A DNA stretch of 11,499 bases, from positions 1-11,499 of the forward strand of contig DASWFO010000326.1 in the NCBI GenBank assembly GCA_036394195.1, in the 5' to 3' direction. Positions within the stretch are counted from its first letter, which is position 1. Each line of letters opens with the position of its first letter. Shown one piece after another: positions 1 through 6,444 of this stretch. Below the pieces are notes generated by a model, which was given only the letters and a program-made list of their open reading frames with translations, did no database searches and was not told the origin of the DNA. This DNA comes from DATJPD01 sp036394195. Lineage in GTDB: Bacteria; Pseudomonadota; Alphaproteobacteria; CACIAM-22H2. The translations under genes were made by a program, and so were the position numbers.

Positions 1-540
1 GTGCTGGGCGTGGTCCTGGGCAGGGTAAAGCTGGTGAATGAGCTGCTCGACCCGGTGATCGAGCTGCTGCGCTACCTGTCGCCCACCGCCATGATCCCGA
101 TCGCGGTGATCTGGTTCGGCATCGGCGAGATGTCGAAATACTTCCTGATCTTCTGGGGCACGTTCTTCATCGTCCTGATCAACACCACCGCGGGCGTGAT
201 GCGCGCCCCGGTCATCCGCCAGCGCGCCGCCGAATGCCTGGGCGCGAGCCGCCTGCAGATCTTCCTCCTGGTCGTCGTGCCGTCCGCGGCCCCCTATATC
301 GTCACCGGCATGCGCATCGCCATGGCGTCGTCGTTCATGAGCATCATCCCCGCGGAGATCCTGGCCGCCGATTCCGGCATCGGCTTCCTGCTGCAGAACT
401 CGTCGATCCTCCTGCAGACCAACCGGATCTTCGTGGCGCTGCTCACCATCTGCCTGCTCGGATTCGTCTTCGACCGCATTTTCCGTATAATCGTGAACCG
501 GATGTTGTCGCGCTACATGGCCTACGTGGCGCTGACCTGA
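1..540 (+). CDS. ABC transporter permease, SsuC/TauC type (5' truncated by window edge)
   Basis: Inner-membrane permease subunit of an ABC importer of the nitrate/sulfonate/taurine class (BPD_transp_1 fold). Only about 179 C-terminal residues are present. The reading frame is open at base 1, so the GTG there is an internal valine codon, not a start, and the N-terminal half lies outside the window. Hydrophobic segments are visible near residues 29-41, 47-62, 87-120 and 141-165. The cytoplasmic EAA loop that docks on the ATPase is near residues 75-94 (R-A-A-E-C-L-G-A, then V-V-V-P), as in the family. The stop at 538-540 is followed after 68 bases by a co-directional binding-protein gene, so the two are very likely one operon. 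The ATPase gene is not in view and is presumably upstream. The family is clear; the substrate is not. Confidence 0.9.
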   Translation: MLGVVLGRVKLVNELLDPVIELLRYLSPTAMIPIAVIWFGIGEMSKYFLIFWGTFFIVLINTTAGVMRAPVIRQRAAECLGASRLQIFLLVVVPSAAPYIVTGMRIAMASSFMSIIPAEILAADSGIGFLLQNSSILLQTNRIFVALLTICLLGFVFDRIFRIIVNRMLSRYMAYVALT

Positions 541-608
541 CCGCCCAGTCAAAAGCCTGGGGCCGGTCAACCGGGCGGTGAACGGGGGGCCAACCAGGGG
601 AGACTGAC

Positions 609-1610
609 ATGAATTCACGTCGCATCGGCTTGCACCTGATCGCCGCCGCGGTCGTCGCCGGCCTCGGCCTCGGCGCCGCGCCTGTCTCGGCGCAGGACAA
701 GAAGATCTCGCTGTTCGGCCAGCCGTCGGTGAACAACGATTCGATCTGGATGGCGATCGCCAACGGCTACTTCAAGGAGCAGGGGCTCGACGTCGACTAC
801 CGCGTCTTCCCGTCCGGCACCACGGCGTTCCAGACCTTCAAGACCGGCCAGGGCGACATCGTGATGACCGGCGACCTGCCGAGCGTGCAGTACTTCTTCG
901 AGAACCCCGGCCAGTACCAGACGATCGCGGCGATCGAGCGCGACAGCAAGGGCTACGTGGCGGTCACGCGCACGGCGATTACGAAGCCGCAGGACCTGCG
1001 CGGCAAGATCGTCGCCACCCGCGTCGGCTCCACCGGGTCGTGGTTCATCTCGGAGTTCCTGACCAAGAACGGCGTCGATCCGAAGAGCGTCACGGTCAAG
1101 AACCTCGACACCCAGCTCCTCCCGCCGGCCCTGTGCCGCGGCGACATCGACGCGTTCTTCATCTGGCAGCCGATCGGATCGCGCACCATCGAGATCTGCC
1201 CGAACGAGGCGCATGTCCTCTCGGATGCCAGCGGCTATATCCAAGGCTATCTCGTCGCCGGGGCGCGGCCGCAATTCCTGGCCAGCCCCGACGGCGCCGA
1301 CAAGGTCACGCGCTTCCTGCGCGCGGTGCTGAAGGGACGAGAGAAGGCGGAGAAGGATTTCGCCGCCGTCGCCGCTTATGCCAAGGCGACGTACAGCCTG
1401 AGCGAGGCGGCGACGCGCGAGCAATGGGACACCAACCTTAGGCCGATCGCGCTCGACAAGGTCTACTACGGCGATTTCTGCAGCCTCAGCAAATGGGCGC
1501 AGGGCGAGAAGATCACCAGCCAGCCGGTGGACTTCACCAAGCTCACCTGGCCCGCCGGCCTGACCGCCATCGACCCCAAACTCGCCGCCGCCCCGCCACC
1601 GCCCTGCTGA
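609..1610 (+). CDS. ABC transporter substrate-binding protein, SsuA/TauA/NMT1-like
   Basis: Periplasmic receptor of 333 residues for the importer whose permease precedes it. A Sec signal peptide is plain: basic start (MNSRR), hydrophobic core at residues 7-23, and a likely signal peptidase I site after A-P-V-S-A (about residue 28). The mature protein begins with a beta strand (KKISLFGQPS) and continues with N-D-S-I-W-M-A-I-A-N-G-Y-F-K-E-Q-G-L-D-V, the usual opening of NMT1/SsuA-type proteins. Further hallmarks are G-D-I-V-M-T-G-D-L-P (82-91) and D-L-R-G-K-I-V-A-T (129-137). The start is supported by a purine-rich ribosome site (AGGGGAGA) about 5 bases upstream of ATG. The C-terminus is unusual, Ala/Pro-rich and ending in Cys. 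The ligand is probably an organosulfonate or another small anion, by family only. A hairpin repeat begins 10 bases after the stop. Confidence 0.9.
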   Translation: MNSRRIGLHLIAAAVVAGLGLGAAPVSAQDKKISLFGQPSVNNDSIWMAIANGYFKEQGLDVDYRVFPSGTTAFQTFKTGQGDIVMTGDLPSVQYFFENPGQYQTIAAIERDSKGYVAVTRTAITKPQDLRGKIVATRVGSTGSWFISEFLTKNGVDPKSVTVKNLDTQLLPPALCRGDIDAFFIWQPIGSRTIEICPNEAHVLSDASGYIQGYLVAGARPQFLASPDGADKVTRFLRAVLKGREKAEKDFAAVAAYAKATYSLSEAATREQWDTNLRPIALDKVYYGDFCSLSKWAQGEKITSQPVDFTKLTWPAGLTAIDPKLAAAPPPPC

Positions 1611-1620
1611 GGCCTCTGAG

Positions 1621-1681
1621 GCCCCTCTACCACGAAGTGGGAGAGGGAGGGGCCCGCCGCGAAGCGGCGGGAGGGTGAGGG
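1621..1681 (+). repeat. Family-A double-hairpin repeat, copy A1
   Basis: A 61-base element begins 10 bases after the stop of the binding-protein gene. The first hairpin pairs CCTCTACCAC (1624-1633) with GTGGGAGAGG (1637-1646), with one mismatch, around GAA. The second is a perfect 8-bp stem, CCCGCCGC (1653-1660) with GCGGCGGG (1664-1671), around GAA. It ends in AGGGTGAGGG. The reverse-complement copy at 5095-5156 has identical flanks and first hairpin but a different second stem. It may act as an extragenic palindrome protecting or terminating the 3' end of the transcript; no T-rich tail follows, so it is not a classic intrinsic terminator. Confidence 0.85.
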
Positions 1682-1727
1682 TATTTGATTTGAACGTGAG
1701 AGGGAGGGTCAGAGTCGATTTTTGCTC

Positions 1728-1757
1728 CGTCATCGCGAGCGGAGCGAATCGATCCAG
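1728..1757 (+). repeat. Partial 'GTCAT(T/C)GCGAGC' dispersed repeat, copy D1
   Basis: The stretch CGTCATCGCGAGCGGAGCG followed by AATCGATCCAG resembles a dispersed extragenic repeat common in alphaproteobacteria (typically GTCATTGCGAGC then GAAGCAATCCAG). Only one such unit is present here and it directly abuts the family-C inverted repeat. The family assignment is from recognition, not from a search. A looser relative may lie at 6293-6336. Confidence 0.5.
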
Positions 1758-1763
1758 GCATTT

Positions 1764-1846
1764 AACCGCGGAGACGCGGAGAGCACGGAGGCAAGAGGGA
1801 GTTCCGTCTCCTCTTCATTCTCCGTGCCCTCCGTGTCTCCGTGGTA
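1764..1846. repeat. Family-C long inverted repeat, copy C1
   Basis: The left arm AACCGCGGAGACGCGGAGAG continues with CACGGAG. The right arm (1820-1846) reads CTCCGTGCCCTCCGTGTCTC then CGTGGTA. The arms are complementary over about 26 bases with three mismatches and could form a long stem around a roughly 30-base loop. Within each arm the motif (A)CGGAG recurs in short steps. Two further copies, C2 (6347-6429) and C3 (7704-7778), share this layout with diverged loops. Spurious peptides from it read like H-G-D-T-E or C-V-S-V-V and should not be called genes. Confidence 0.85.
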
Positions 1847-1965
1847 TTTTTCCGGCGGACTGGTCACGGGGGCGCTCAGAACATGAGGATCACTCTCGCG
1901 GTCCCGTGCGGTGGAGCGGCGCCCAGCACAAAGATGCCGACCCGCCACGGCCGCGCGGGAGGCGG

Positions 1966-2820
1966 TCAGGATAAAGGCCGTATCCACACCCGGTGCACCA
2001 GGCGTTCGTACTTCGCCTCATCGTAGGGCGTGGCGCGGTGGAGCGTGCACATGTCGTTCCAGATCAGCACGTCGCCGTCCTGCCATTTATGCTTGTAGAC
2101 GAACCGCGGCTGCGAGGCGTAGGCGATCAGGTCGGTGACCAGCGCCTCGCCTTCTTTCGCGTCCATGCCGACCACGCCCTTGGTCGAGCCGTTGGTGACG
2201 AACAGCGCCTTGCGCCCGTCGAGCGGGCTTTTCACCACCACCGGATGGACGATGTCCGGCATGGTGGCGAGCTCTTCGGCGCTGAGCGCCGCGCGGTTGT
2301 ATTTCCGGATCAGGTGCGCGCGGTTGTGGATGAGCTTGACCGTCGCGAGCTCCGCCTGCCGCGTCGGCGGCAGGGTCGCGAACGCCGCTGCCGTGTCGGC
2401 GATTTCGGTATCGGCCCCCTCGGGCGGGCACTCGATGCCGTAGAGAATGGTCGTCAGGCCCAGGGTCGGGTAGGTGGTGCCGTCGGTGTGCCAGGCGCGG
2501 CCGGCGTCGCGCACGCCGATTGGCTTGCCGTTCGCCACCTTGTTCGACAGCACGCTGATGCCGGGATAGTCGGGATGCGGCCCGGTGCGGCGCTGCGGGC
2601 TGACATGCCCGAGGCGTCCCGCGAGGGCCAGCAGCTGCGGCGGCGTCAGGGTCTGCTTGCGGATGACCACGACCGCGTTCGACCGGCACGCCGCCGCGAA
2701 GCCGAGCAGGTCCGCTTCCGGCGCCGTCGCGATGTCGAGACCGGTGATCTCGACTCCGAACGGCTCCAGCGGCCGGGTGTCGAGCTCGCGCGCCATGATC
2801 TTCTCGGCTGTCGCACTCAT
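1966..2820 (-). CDS. TauD/TfdA-family Fe(II)/2-oxoglutarate-dependent dioxygenase
   Basis: Cytoplasmic non-haem iron oxygenase that couples 2-oxoglutarate decarboxylation to substrate hydroxylation; relatives release sulfite from taurine or cleave aryloxyalkanoates. From the chosen start it has 284 residues, close to E. coli TauD (283). The iron triad is visible: H111 and D113 in W-H-T-D-G, and H261 in C-T-L-H-R. R273 and R277 (E-R-L-V-H-R) match the arginines that bind 2-oxoglutarate and substrate carboxylate/sulfonate. P-P-E-G-A-D-T at 132-138 is a family motif. The ATG at 2820 is preferred because GAGGAG sits 6 bases upstream (2827-2832); the in-frame ATG at 2826 abuts that site, and a longer frame to 2985 has no support. 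The gene lies between two SsuABC-like transport units, suggesting it acts on an imported compound. By eye, the TauD taurine-contact positions H70/Y73 and N95 are not conserved, so 'taurine dioxygenase' is not a safe name. Confidence 0.88.
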   Translation of the reverse strand: MSATAEKIMARELDTRPLEPFGVEITGLDIATAPEADLLGFAAACRSNAVVVIRKQTLTPPQLLALAGRLGHVSPQRRTGPHPDYPGISVLSNKVANGKPIGVRDAGRAWHTDGTTYPTLGLTTILYGIECPPEGADTEIADTAAAFATLPPTRQAELATVKLIHNRAHLIRKYNRAALSAEELATMPDIVHPVVVKSPLDGRKALFVTNGSTKGVVGMDAKEGEALVTDLIAYASQPRFVYKHKWQDGDVLIWNDMCTLHRATPYDEAKYERLVHRVWIRPLS

Positions 2821-3050
2821 CGCCATCTCCTCGATCGTCTCGCCACACGCGGTCCTGCAGGACGGGAGGCGAGCAAGCGCTATGCCACGGCGGCGCGTGG
2901 CGTGGGAGGCCAGGACGGAGTGCGGGGGCCGCATGGCGGCCCAATATTTGAGCGTCCGCCGCTTTTGACGGCAGAACCTTGCCATCCCAACGCCACCGGG
3001 TCGCGGCAGGGCCGTTCCGCGATGGCACGCGCCTTGCTGCCCAGAGCCGC
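2821..3050. promoter_or_regulatory. Divergent intergenic region between dioxygenase and second transport unit
   Basis: These 230 bases lie between two gene starts facing away from each other, so promoters for both are expected here. It is one of only two longer gaps without any of the dispersed repeats. A perfect 12-bp palindrome GTCCTGCAGGAC (2852-2863), 31 bases upstream of the dioxygenase start, is the best operator-like candidate. An A/T-rich patch CCAATATTTGA near 2940-2950 stands out in the GC-rich background. I cannot assign a confident sigma-70 promoter. Confidence 0.4.
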
Positions 3051-4079
3051 ATGAGCCGACATCTTACGCGCAGGTCGGTGTTGATCGGCGGCGGTGCCGG
3101 GCTGCTGGCCGCACCGGCGCTCGTCCGCGGCGAGGCCGCCCCGCCGAAAGTCCGCTTCACGGCCGGCTGGTCGTTCAGCGGCTCGCACGCCTACATGCTG
3201 CACTGCCAGCACAAGGGCTATGCCCGCGAGGCCGGCGCCGACCTGGTCGTGTCGCGCGGCTTCGGCTCCGGGCGCGTCCCGGTCGATATCGCGTCCGGCA
3301 TTTTCGATCTCGGCTCCGGCGAGATGAGCGCCACCTTGAAGTTCCTGGCCGAGAACCCGGACGCTGACGTGATCGTGGTCGGCATCATCCAGGACACCAA
3401 CCAGGTGTCGATGACGGTGCGCGCCGACGGCCCGATCATGACGCCGAAGGAGATCGAGGGCCGCACCCTGGCCGCCCCTGACTTCGATGTCGGTCGTCAG
3501 CTCTTTCCCGCCTTCGCGCGGGTCGCCGGCATCGACGTCGCCAAGGTGAAGTTCGTGTCGGTGGCGCCGGAGCTGCGCGAGCCGATGCTGGTGCAGAAGC
3601 GCGCCGACGGCGTCACCGGCCAGACCTCCAGCACCGCCCTCAGCCTGAAGCGCCTCGGGCTCGACCTGCCGCAGCAGCGCATCTTCTTCTATCGCGACTC
3701 CGGCCTCGATCTGTATTCGGAGTGCTACGTCGCGTCGCGGAAATTCGCCGAACGCAATCCGGCGGTGCTCACCGCGGCGTTGACCGGCCTGTTCCGCTCC
3801 TATGTCGAGTGCTACCACGACCCGGCCGAAGCGCTGCAGATCCTGAAGCAGGTTGAGCCGCTCACCGACGTCCCGATCGAGGCGGAGCGCATCGCACTGC
3901 TCCGCCGAATCCTGCCGCTCGGCGTGATGAAGACGCACGGCCTGTCCACCGTCGATCCGAAGCGCCTCGAGATGTGCATCCGCACCATCGAGGAGGCGTT
4001 CGACCTGCCGCACCGGCTCAGCAACGAGCGCGTCTACACCGACTCCTATCTGCCGCCGGCGAAGCTGCGGATGGTATGA
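3051..4079 (+). CDS. ABC transporter substrate-binding protein (NMT1/SsuA-like) with Tat-type signal
   Basis: A periplasmic solute receptor of 342 residues from the ATG at 3051. This start puts a twin-arginine signal at the N-terminus: M-S-R-H-L-T-R-R-S-V-L-I-G-G-G, then a short hydrophobic core and likely cleavage near A-L-V-R-G-E-A (residues 23-29). That architecture favours 3051 over the longer frame from 2979, although no strong ribosome site is visible. The mature part has the family pattern: V-R-F-T-A-G-W-S (34-41), G-S-G-E-M (88-92) and an E-I-E-G-R-T-L-A-A-P segment (134-143) where NMT1 proteins have D-L-K-G-K. It is clearly diverged from the receptor at 609-1610. Its TGA overlaps the next start (ATGA), so it is translationally coupled to the permease. 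The ligand is unknown. Confidence 0.88.
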   Translation: MSRHLTRRSVLIGGGAGLLAAPALVRGEAAPPKVRFTAGWSFSGSHAYMLHCQHKGYAREAGADLVVSRGFGSGRVPVDIASGIFDLGSGEMSATLKFLAENPDADVIVVGIIQDTNQVSMTVRADGPIMTPKEIEGRTLAAPDFDVGRQLFPAFARVAGIDVAKVKFVSVAPELREPMLVQKRADGVTGQTSSTALSLKRLGLDLPQQRIFFYRDSGLDLYSECYVASRKFAERNPAVLTAALTGLFRSYVECYHDPAEALQILKQVEPLTDVPIEAERIALLRRILPLGVMKTHGLSTVDPKRLEMCIRTIEEAFDLPHRLSNERVYTDSYLPPAKLRMV

Positions 4080-4975
4080 CCGGCCCGATGGTCGCGCTGG
4101 CCGGGGCCGCCGAGACACCGAAATCCGACCCTGCACCCGCGCCCGCCGGCGTAACCCGCGGCTCCTCGCGCGAGGCCGAGATGGCCGCGGCGGCGCGCCG
4201 GCGGCGCCGCCTCATTCTGATCCTGCCGTGGCTGGTGTTCGCCTCCCTGCTGCTGGTGTGGGAGGCCGCGGTCTACATCTTCGACGTGCCGCAGTTCGCG
4301 CTGCCGGCGCCCTCGGCCATCGTGATCAGCCTCGGCAAATGGTGGACGCCGATCGCCGCCAACGCGCTGCAGACCTTGGAGACGACGCTGCTCGGCTTTG
4401 CGATCGCCAATGTCGCCGGCGTCGCGCTGGGCGTCCTCATCGGCTCGTCGTTCCTCGCCTATCACGGGCTCTATCCGCTGCTGATCGCCTTCAACAGCAT
4501 CCCGAAGGTGGCGGTGGTGCCGATCCTGGTCATCTGGTTCGGGCTCGGCGCCGTTCCGGCGGTCATCACCTCGTTCCTGATCAGCTTCTTTCCGATCGCG
4601 GTGAACGTCGCCGCCGGCATCGCGACGGTCGAGCCGGAGCTGCGCGACGTGCTGCGCGCGCTCGGCGCCCGCCCGCTGACCATCGTGCGCAAGATCGGCC
4701 TGCCGCGCTCGATGCCGTTCTATTTCGCGAGCCTCAAGGTCGCGATCACCTCGTCCTTCCTCGGCAGCATCCTGGCCGAGACCGTCGCCGGCGAGATGGG
4801 CATCGGCCACCTGATGATCGTGGCGTCCAGCCGCTTCGAGGTGCCGCTGATGTTCGCCGGGCTGATCGTGATCGCGGCGCTGAGCGTCACCATGTACACC
4901 CTGGCGACCCTGATCGAGCGCCGCACCATCGCCTGGGCCACCCGCGCCCAGGCCGGCTTCGCCGGCCAGGGTTAG
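4076..4975 (+). CDS. ABC transporter permease, SsuC/TauC type
   Basis: Inner-membrane permease of 299 residues from the ATG at 4076, which overlaps the stop of the receptor gene (ATGA, 4076-4079) and therefore needs no separate ribosome site. A long Ala/Pro/Ser-rich N-terminal tail with an arginine run (about residues 1-45) is probably cytoplasmic. It is followed by a first membrane helix (46-62, L-I-L-I-L-P-W-L) and about five further segments. The EAA loop is conserved: E-L-R-D-V-L-R-A-L-G-A then K-I-G-L-P (about 184-206). It belongs to the same family as the truncated permease at 1-540 and shares the V-I-W-F-G-(L/I)-G motif. No ATPase gene follows: the next gene is on the opposite strand, so this receptor-permease pair must borrow an ATPase from elsewhere, perhaps from the neighbouring system. 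Confidence 0.92.
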   Translation: MTGPMVALAGAAETPKSDPAPAPAGVTRGSSREAEMAAAARRRRRLILILPWLVFASLLLVWEAAVYIFDVPQFALPAPSAIVISLGKWWTPIAANALQTLETTLLGFAIANVAGVALGVLIGSSFLAYHGLYPLLIAFNSIPKVAVVPILVIWFGLGAVPAVITSFLISFFPIAVNVAAGIATVEPELRDVLRALGARPLTIVRKIGLPRSMPFYFASLKVAITSSFLGSILAETVAGEMGIGHLMIVASSRFEVPLMFAGLIVIAALSVTMYTLATLIERRTIAWATRAQAGFAGQG

Positions 4976-5003
4976 CGGACTCCACGCCAGCTTCCCAAAA
5001 ATT

Positions 5004-5049
5004 CCCCTCGCCACCCATTCTGATGGGGGGAGAGGTTGGGTGAGGGGGG
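5004..5049 (+). repeat. Family-B hairpin repeat, copy B1
   Basis: About 45 bases, starting 29 bases after the permease stop: CCCCTCGCCACCCATTCTGA, then TGGGGGGAGAGG, then TTGGGTGAGGGGGG. CCTC(G/T)CC pairs with GG(G)AGAGG around an ATTCTGAT-containing loop. A second copy at 11305-11351 is nearly identical, with one substitution over the first 31 bases and small changes near the end. It shares the head (CCCTC) and the tail (GGGTGAGGGG) with family A, so the two are probably related. Confidence 0.85.
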
Positions 5050-5094
5050 TGGCGCCGATACACTGGACTGCAAGTGAATGGCGCAGCTCGAACG

Positions 5095-5156
5095 CCCTCA
5101 CCCTCCCAGCCCTGACGGGCTGGGCCCCTCCCTCTCCCACTTCGTGGTAGAGGGGC
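5095..5156 (-). repeat. Family-A double-hairpin repeat, copy A2
   Basis: Reverse-complement copy of 1621-1681, beginning 6 bases downstream of the stop of the minus-strand alcohol dehydrogenase. Read on the minus strand, its first hairpin and both flanks match A1 exactly, but the second stem is CCCAGCCC-GTCA-GGGCTGGG instead of CCCGCCGC-GAA-GCGGCGGG. On the plus strand that stem occupies 5105-5112 and 5117-5124. Both copies keep a perfect 8-bp stem, so bases on the two sides changed together. It lies in the sense direction at the 3' end of its gene, as A1 does. Confidence 0.87.
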
Positions 5157-5162
5157 TTTAGC

Positions 5163-6269
5163 TCACCCCATCCTCAGCACCGGCTTGATCGTCGTCCCCG
5201 TGGCCGCGTCCGCCGCCGCCTGGTTGATGTCGGCGAGCTTGTAGAACGTCATGATCTTGTCGACCGGCATCCGGCCCGCCATCAGGTGATCGACCAGGAG
5301 CGGGATGAACTCCTGCGGCCGGCTCTCGCCCTGGATGACGCCGCGCACCACGCGGCCGAATTGCAGGAACGGCATCTCGAGGGTGGCCTCGGTGCCGGCG
5401 CGGGCACTGCCGAGCAGCACGCAGGTGCCGGCCGGCATCAGCGCCTCGACCGCCTCGCGGAACACCGCCGGCTGCGCCGAGGTTTCGACCGAGAACCGCA
5501 CGCCTTGGCCGGTGATCTTGCGGATCTCCGCCACGACGTCCGTCCGCCCGGTGTGGTTGATGGTGTGCGTGGCGCCCAGCTCGCGCGCCAGCGTCAGCCG
5601 CTGGGCGTGCAGGTCGACGGCGATGATCGGATCGCAGCCCGCGATCTTCGCCGCCATCAGCGCCGACAGCCCGACGGCGCCGACGCCGAACACGACGAGC
5701 GCGTCGCCCGGCAGCGGCTTCATCGAGTTGAAGACCGCCCCGGCCCCGGTCTGGCCGCTGCAGGCGAACGGGCCCAGGAGCTCGAGCGGCGCGTCACGCC
5801 GCACTTTGACGGCAAACCGTTCGTTGGCGATCGCGTGCGTGGCCAAGGACGATTGCTGGAAGAAGGCGCTGTAGACCGGCTGGCCGTTCTGCCGCATCAG
5901 GGTCGAGCCGTCCGGCCGCGTGCCCTTCATCTTCAGGTCGAAATTCTTCTGGCAGTGGCTCTGCATCTGCCGCAGGCAGTTCGGGCAGGCGCCGCACCAC
6001 GGATACGAGATCACCACGTGATCGCCGGGCGCGAATTTGGTGACCGCACGGCCGACCGCCTCGACCACGCCCGCCCCCTCGTGGCCGTACACCGCCGGAT
6101 AGGGCGAGTTGAAATAGCCGTCGCGGCCGTGGATGTCGGTCTGGCACATGCCGCTGGCGACGATCTTGACCAGGAGCTCGTCCGGCCGCGGATCGGTCAG
6201 CTCCAGCTGCTCGACGCTGAACGCCCCGAATTTCTCCCGCACGACGGCGGCGGTGATCTGTGTCGGCAT
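5163..6269 (-). CDS. Zinc-dependent alcohol dehydrogenase, aryl-alcohol type (MDR superfamily)
   Basis: Cytoplasmic NAD(P)-dependent dehydrogenase of 368 residues, interconverting an alcohol (possibly benzylic or aryl) and its aldehyde. The GroES-like N-terminal domain carries catalytic-zinc ligands C42 (G-M-C-Q-T-D), H63 with E64 (Y-G-H-E-G) and C170 (F-A-C-S-G-Q-T). The structural-zinc loop is complete, with C92, C95, C98 and C106. The Rossmann domain starts at G195-x-G197-x-x-G200, and an acidic residue at D219 at the end of the second strand favours NAD over NADP. The C-S-G-Q-T-G-A-G-A-V stretch is typical of the aryl-alcohol (XylB-like) branch. GAGG lies 4 bases upstream of the ATG. It lies 175 bases downstream of the LivK-type receptor gene with a repeat between, so co-transcription is possible but unproven. 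Substrate is inferred from family and neighbours only. Confidence 0.92.
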   Translation of the reverse strand: MPTQITAAVVREKFGAFSVEQLELTDPRPDELLVKIVASGMCQTDIHGRDGYFNSPYPAVYGHEGAGVVEAVGRAVTKFAPGDHVVISYPWCGACPNCLRQMQSHCQKNFDLKMKGTRPDGSTLMRQNGQPVYSAFFQQSSLATHAIANERFAVKVRRDAPLELLGPFACSGQTGAGAVFNSMKPLPGDALVVFGVGAVGLSALMAAKIAGCDPIIAVDLHAQRLTLARELGATHTINHTGRTDVVAEIRKITGQGVRFSVETSAQPAVFREAVEALMPAGTCVLLGSARAGTEATLEMPFLQFGRVVRGVIQGESRPQEFIPLLVDHLMAGRMPVDKIMTFYKLADINQAAADAATGTTIKPVLRMG

Positions 6270-6346
6270 TAATCCTCGCTTATGTCCCTCATGTCATGGC
6301 GACCCCGGCACGAAGCGTCTGGGGGAAACAATCCAGAATCGAATTC

Positions 6347-6429
6347 AACCACGGAGACACGGAGTTCACGGAGGACAACAACAGATGTCGCTCAGCCAAA
6401 ACTCCGTGCTCTCCGTGCCTCCGTGGTAA
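6347..6429. repeat. Family-C long inverted repeat, copy C2
   Basis: The left arm AACCACGGAGACACGGAGTT continues with CACGGAG (to 6373). The right arm (6402-6428) is CTCCGTGCTCTCCGTGCCTC then CGTGGTA. The arms are complementary with few mismatches around a loop of about 28 bases that is unlike the loops of C1 and C3. It begins 16 bases downstream of the receptor stop at 6445 and fills the gap to the dehydrogenase gene. A looser stretch at 6293-6336 (TGTCATGGCGACC ... ACAATCCAG) may be a decayed relative of the D1 repeat. Confidence 0.85.
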
Positions 6430-6444
6430 ATCTCAGTTGCAAAA

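Larger units (their letters stand above)
1611..1965. other. Repeat-filled convergent intergenic region
   Basis: These 355 bases separate the converging binding-protein and dioxygenase genes. I see no convincing gene. The stretch holds three different short repeats in series: a family-A double hairpin (1621-1681), a partial 'GTCATcGCGAGC' type repeat (1728-1757) and a family-C long inverted repeat (1764-1846). Bases 1847-1965 contain no element I recognise. Short open frames here are translations of the repeats. Confidence 0.8.

Noticed and set aside
541..608. Small hairpins between permease and receptor genes (CCGG-TCAA-CCGG at 563-574; CCGCCC with GGGCGG)
   Set aside because: Short stems in GC-rich DNA are expected by chance; not enough to call an attenuator or terminator.
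1621..1681. Repeat A1 as a classic rho-independent terminator
   Set aside because: Stems are strong but no run of T follows; called a repeat with possible 3'-end function instead.
615..1733. Long minus-strand open frame opposite the first receptor
   Set aside because: Arg/Asp/Glu/Leu-rich low-complexity product typical of the antisense of GC-rich genes; the plus strand carries a clear signal peptide and family motifs. The same applies to long shadows at 2880-4136, 4046-5140, 5286-6272, 6508-7701 and 7872-8759.
1675..1974. Open frames across the repeat region between the first receptor and the dioxygenase
   Set aside because: They translate repeat families A, D and C; the peptides resemble the spurious products of such repeats and have no ribosome site.
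2821..2985. N-terminal extension of the dioxygenase from the ATG at 2985
   Set aside because: It would exceed the family length by about 55 residues, lacks family similarity and ignores the well-placed GAGGAG before 2820.
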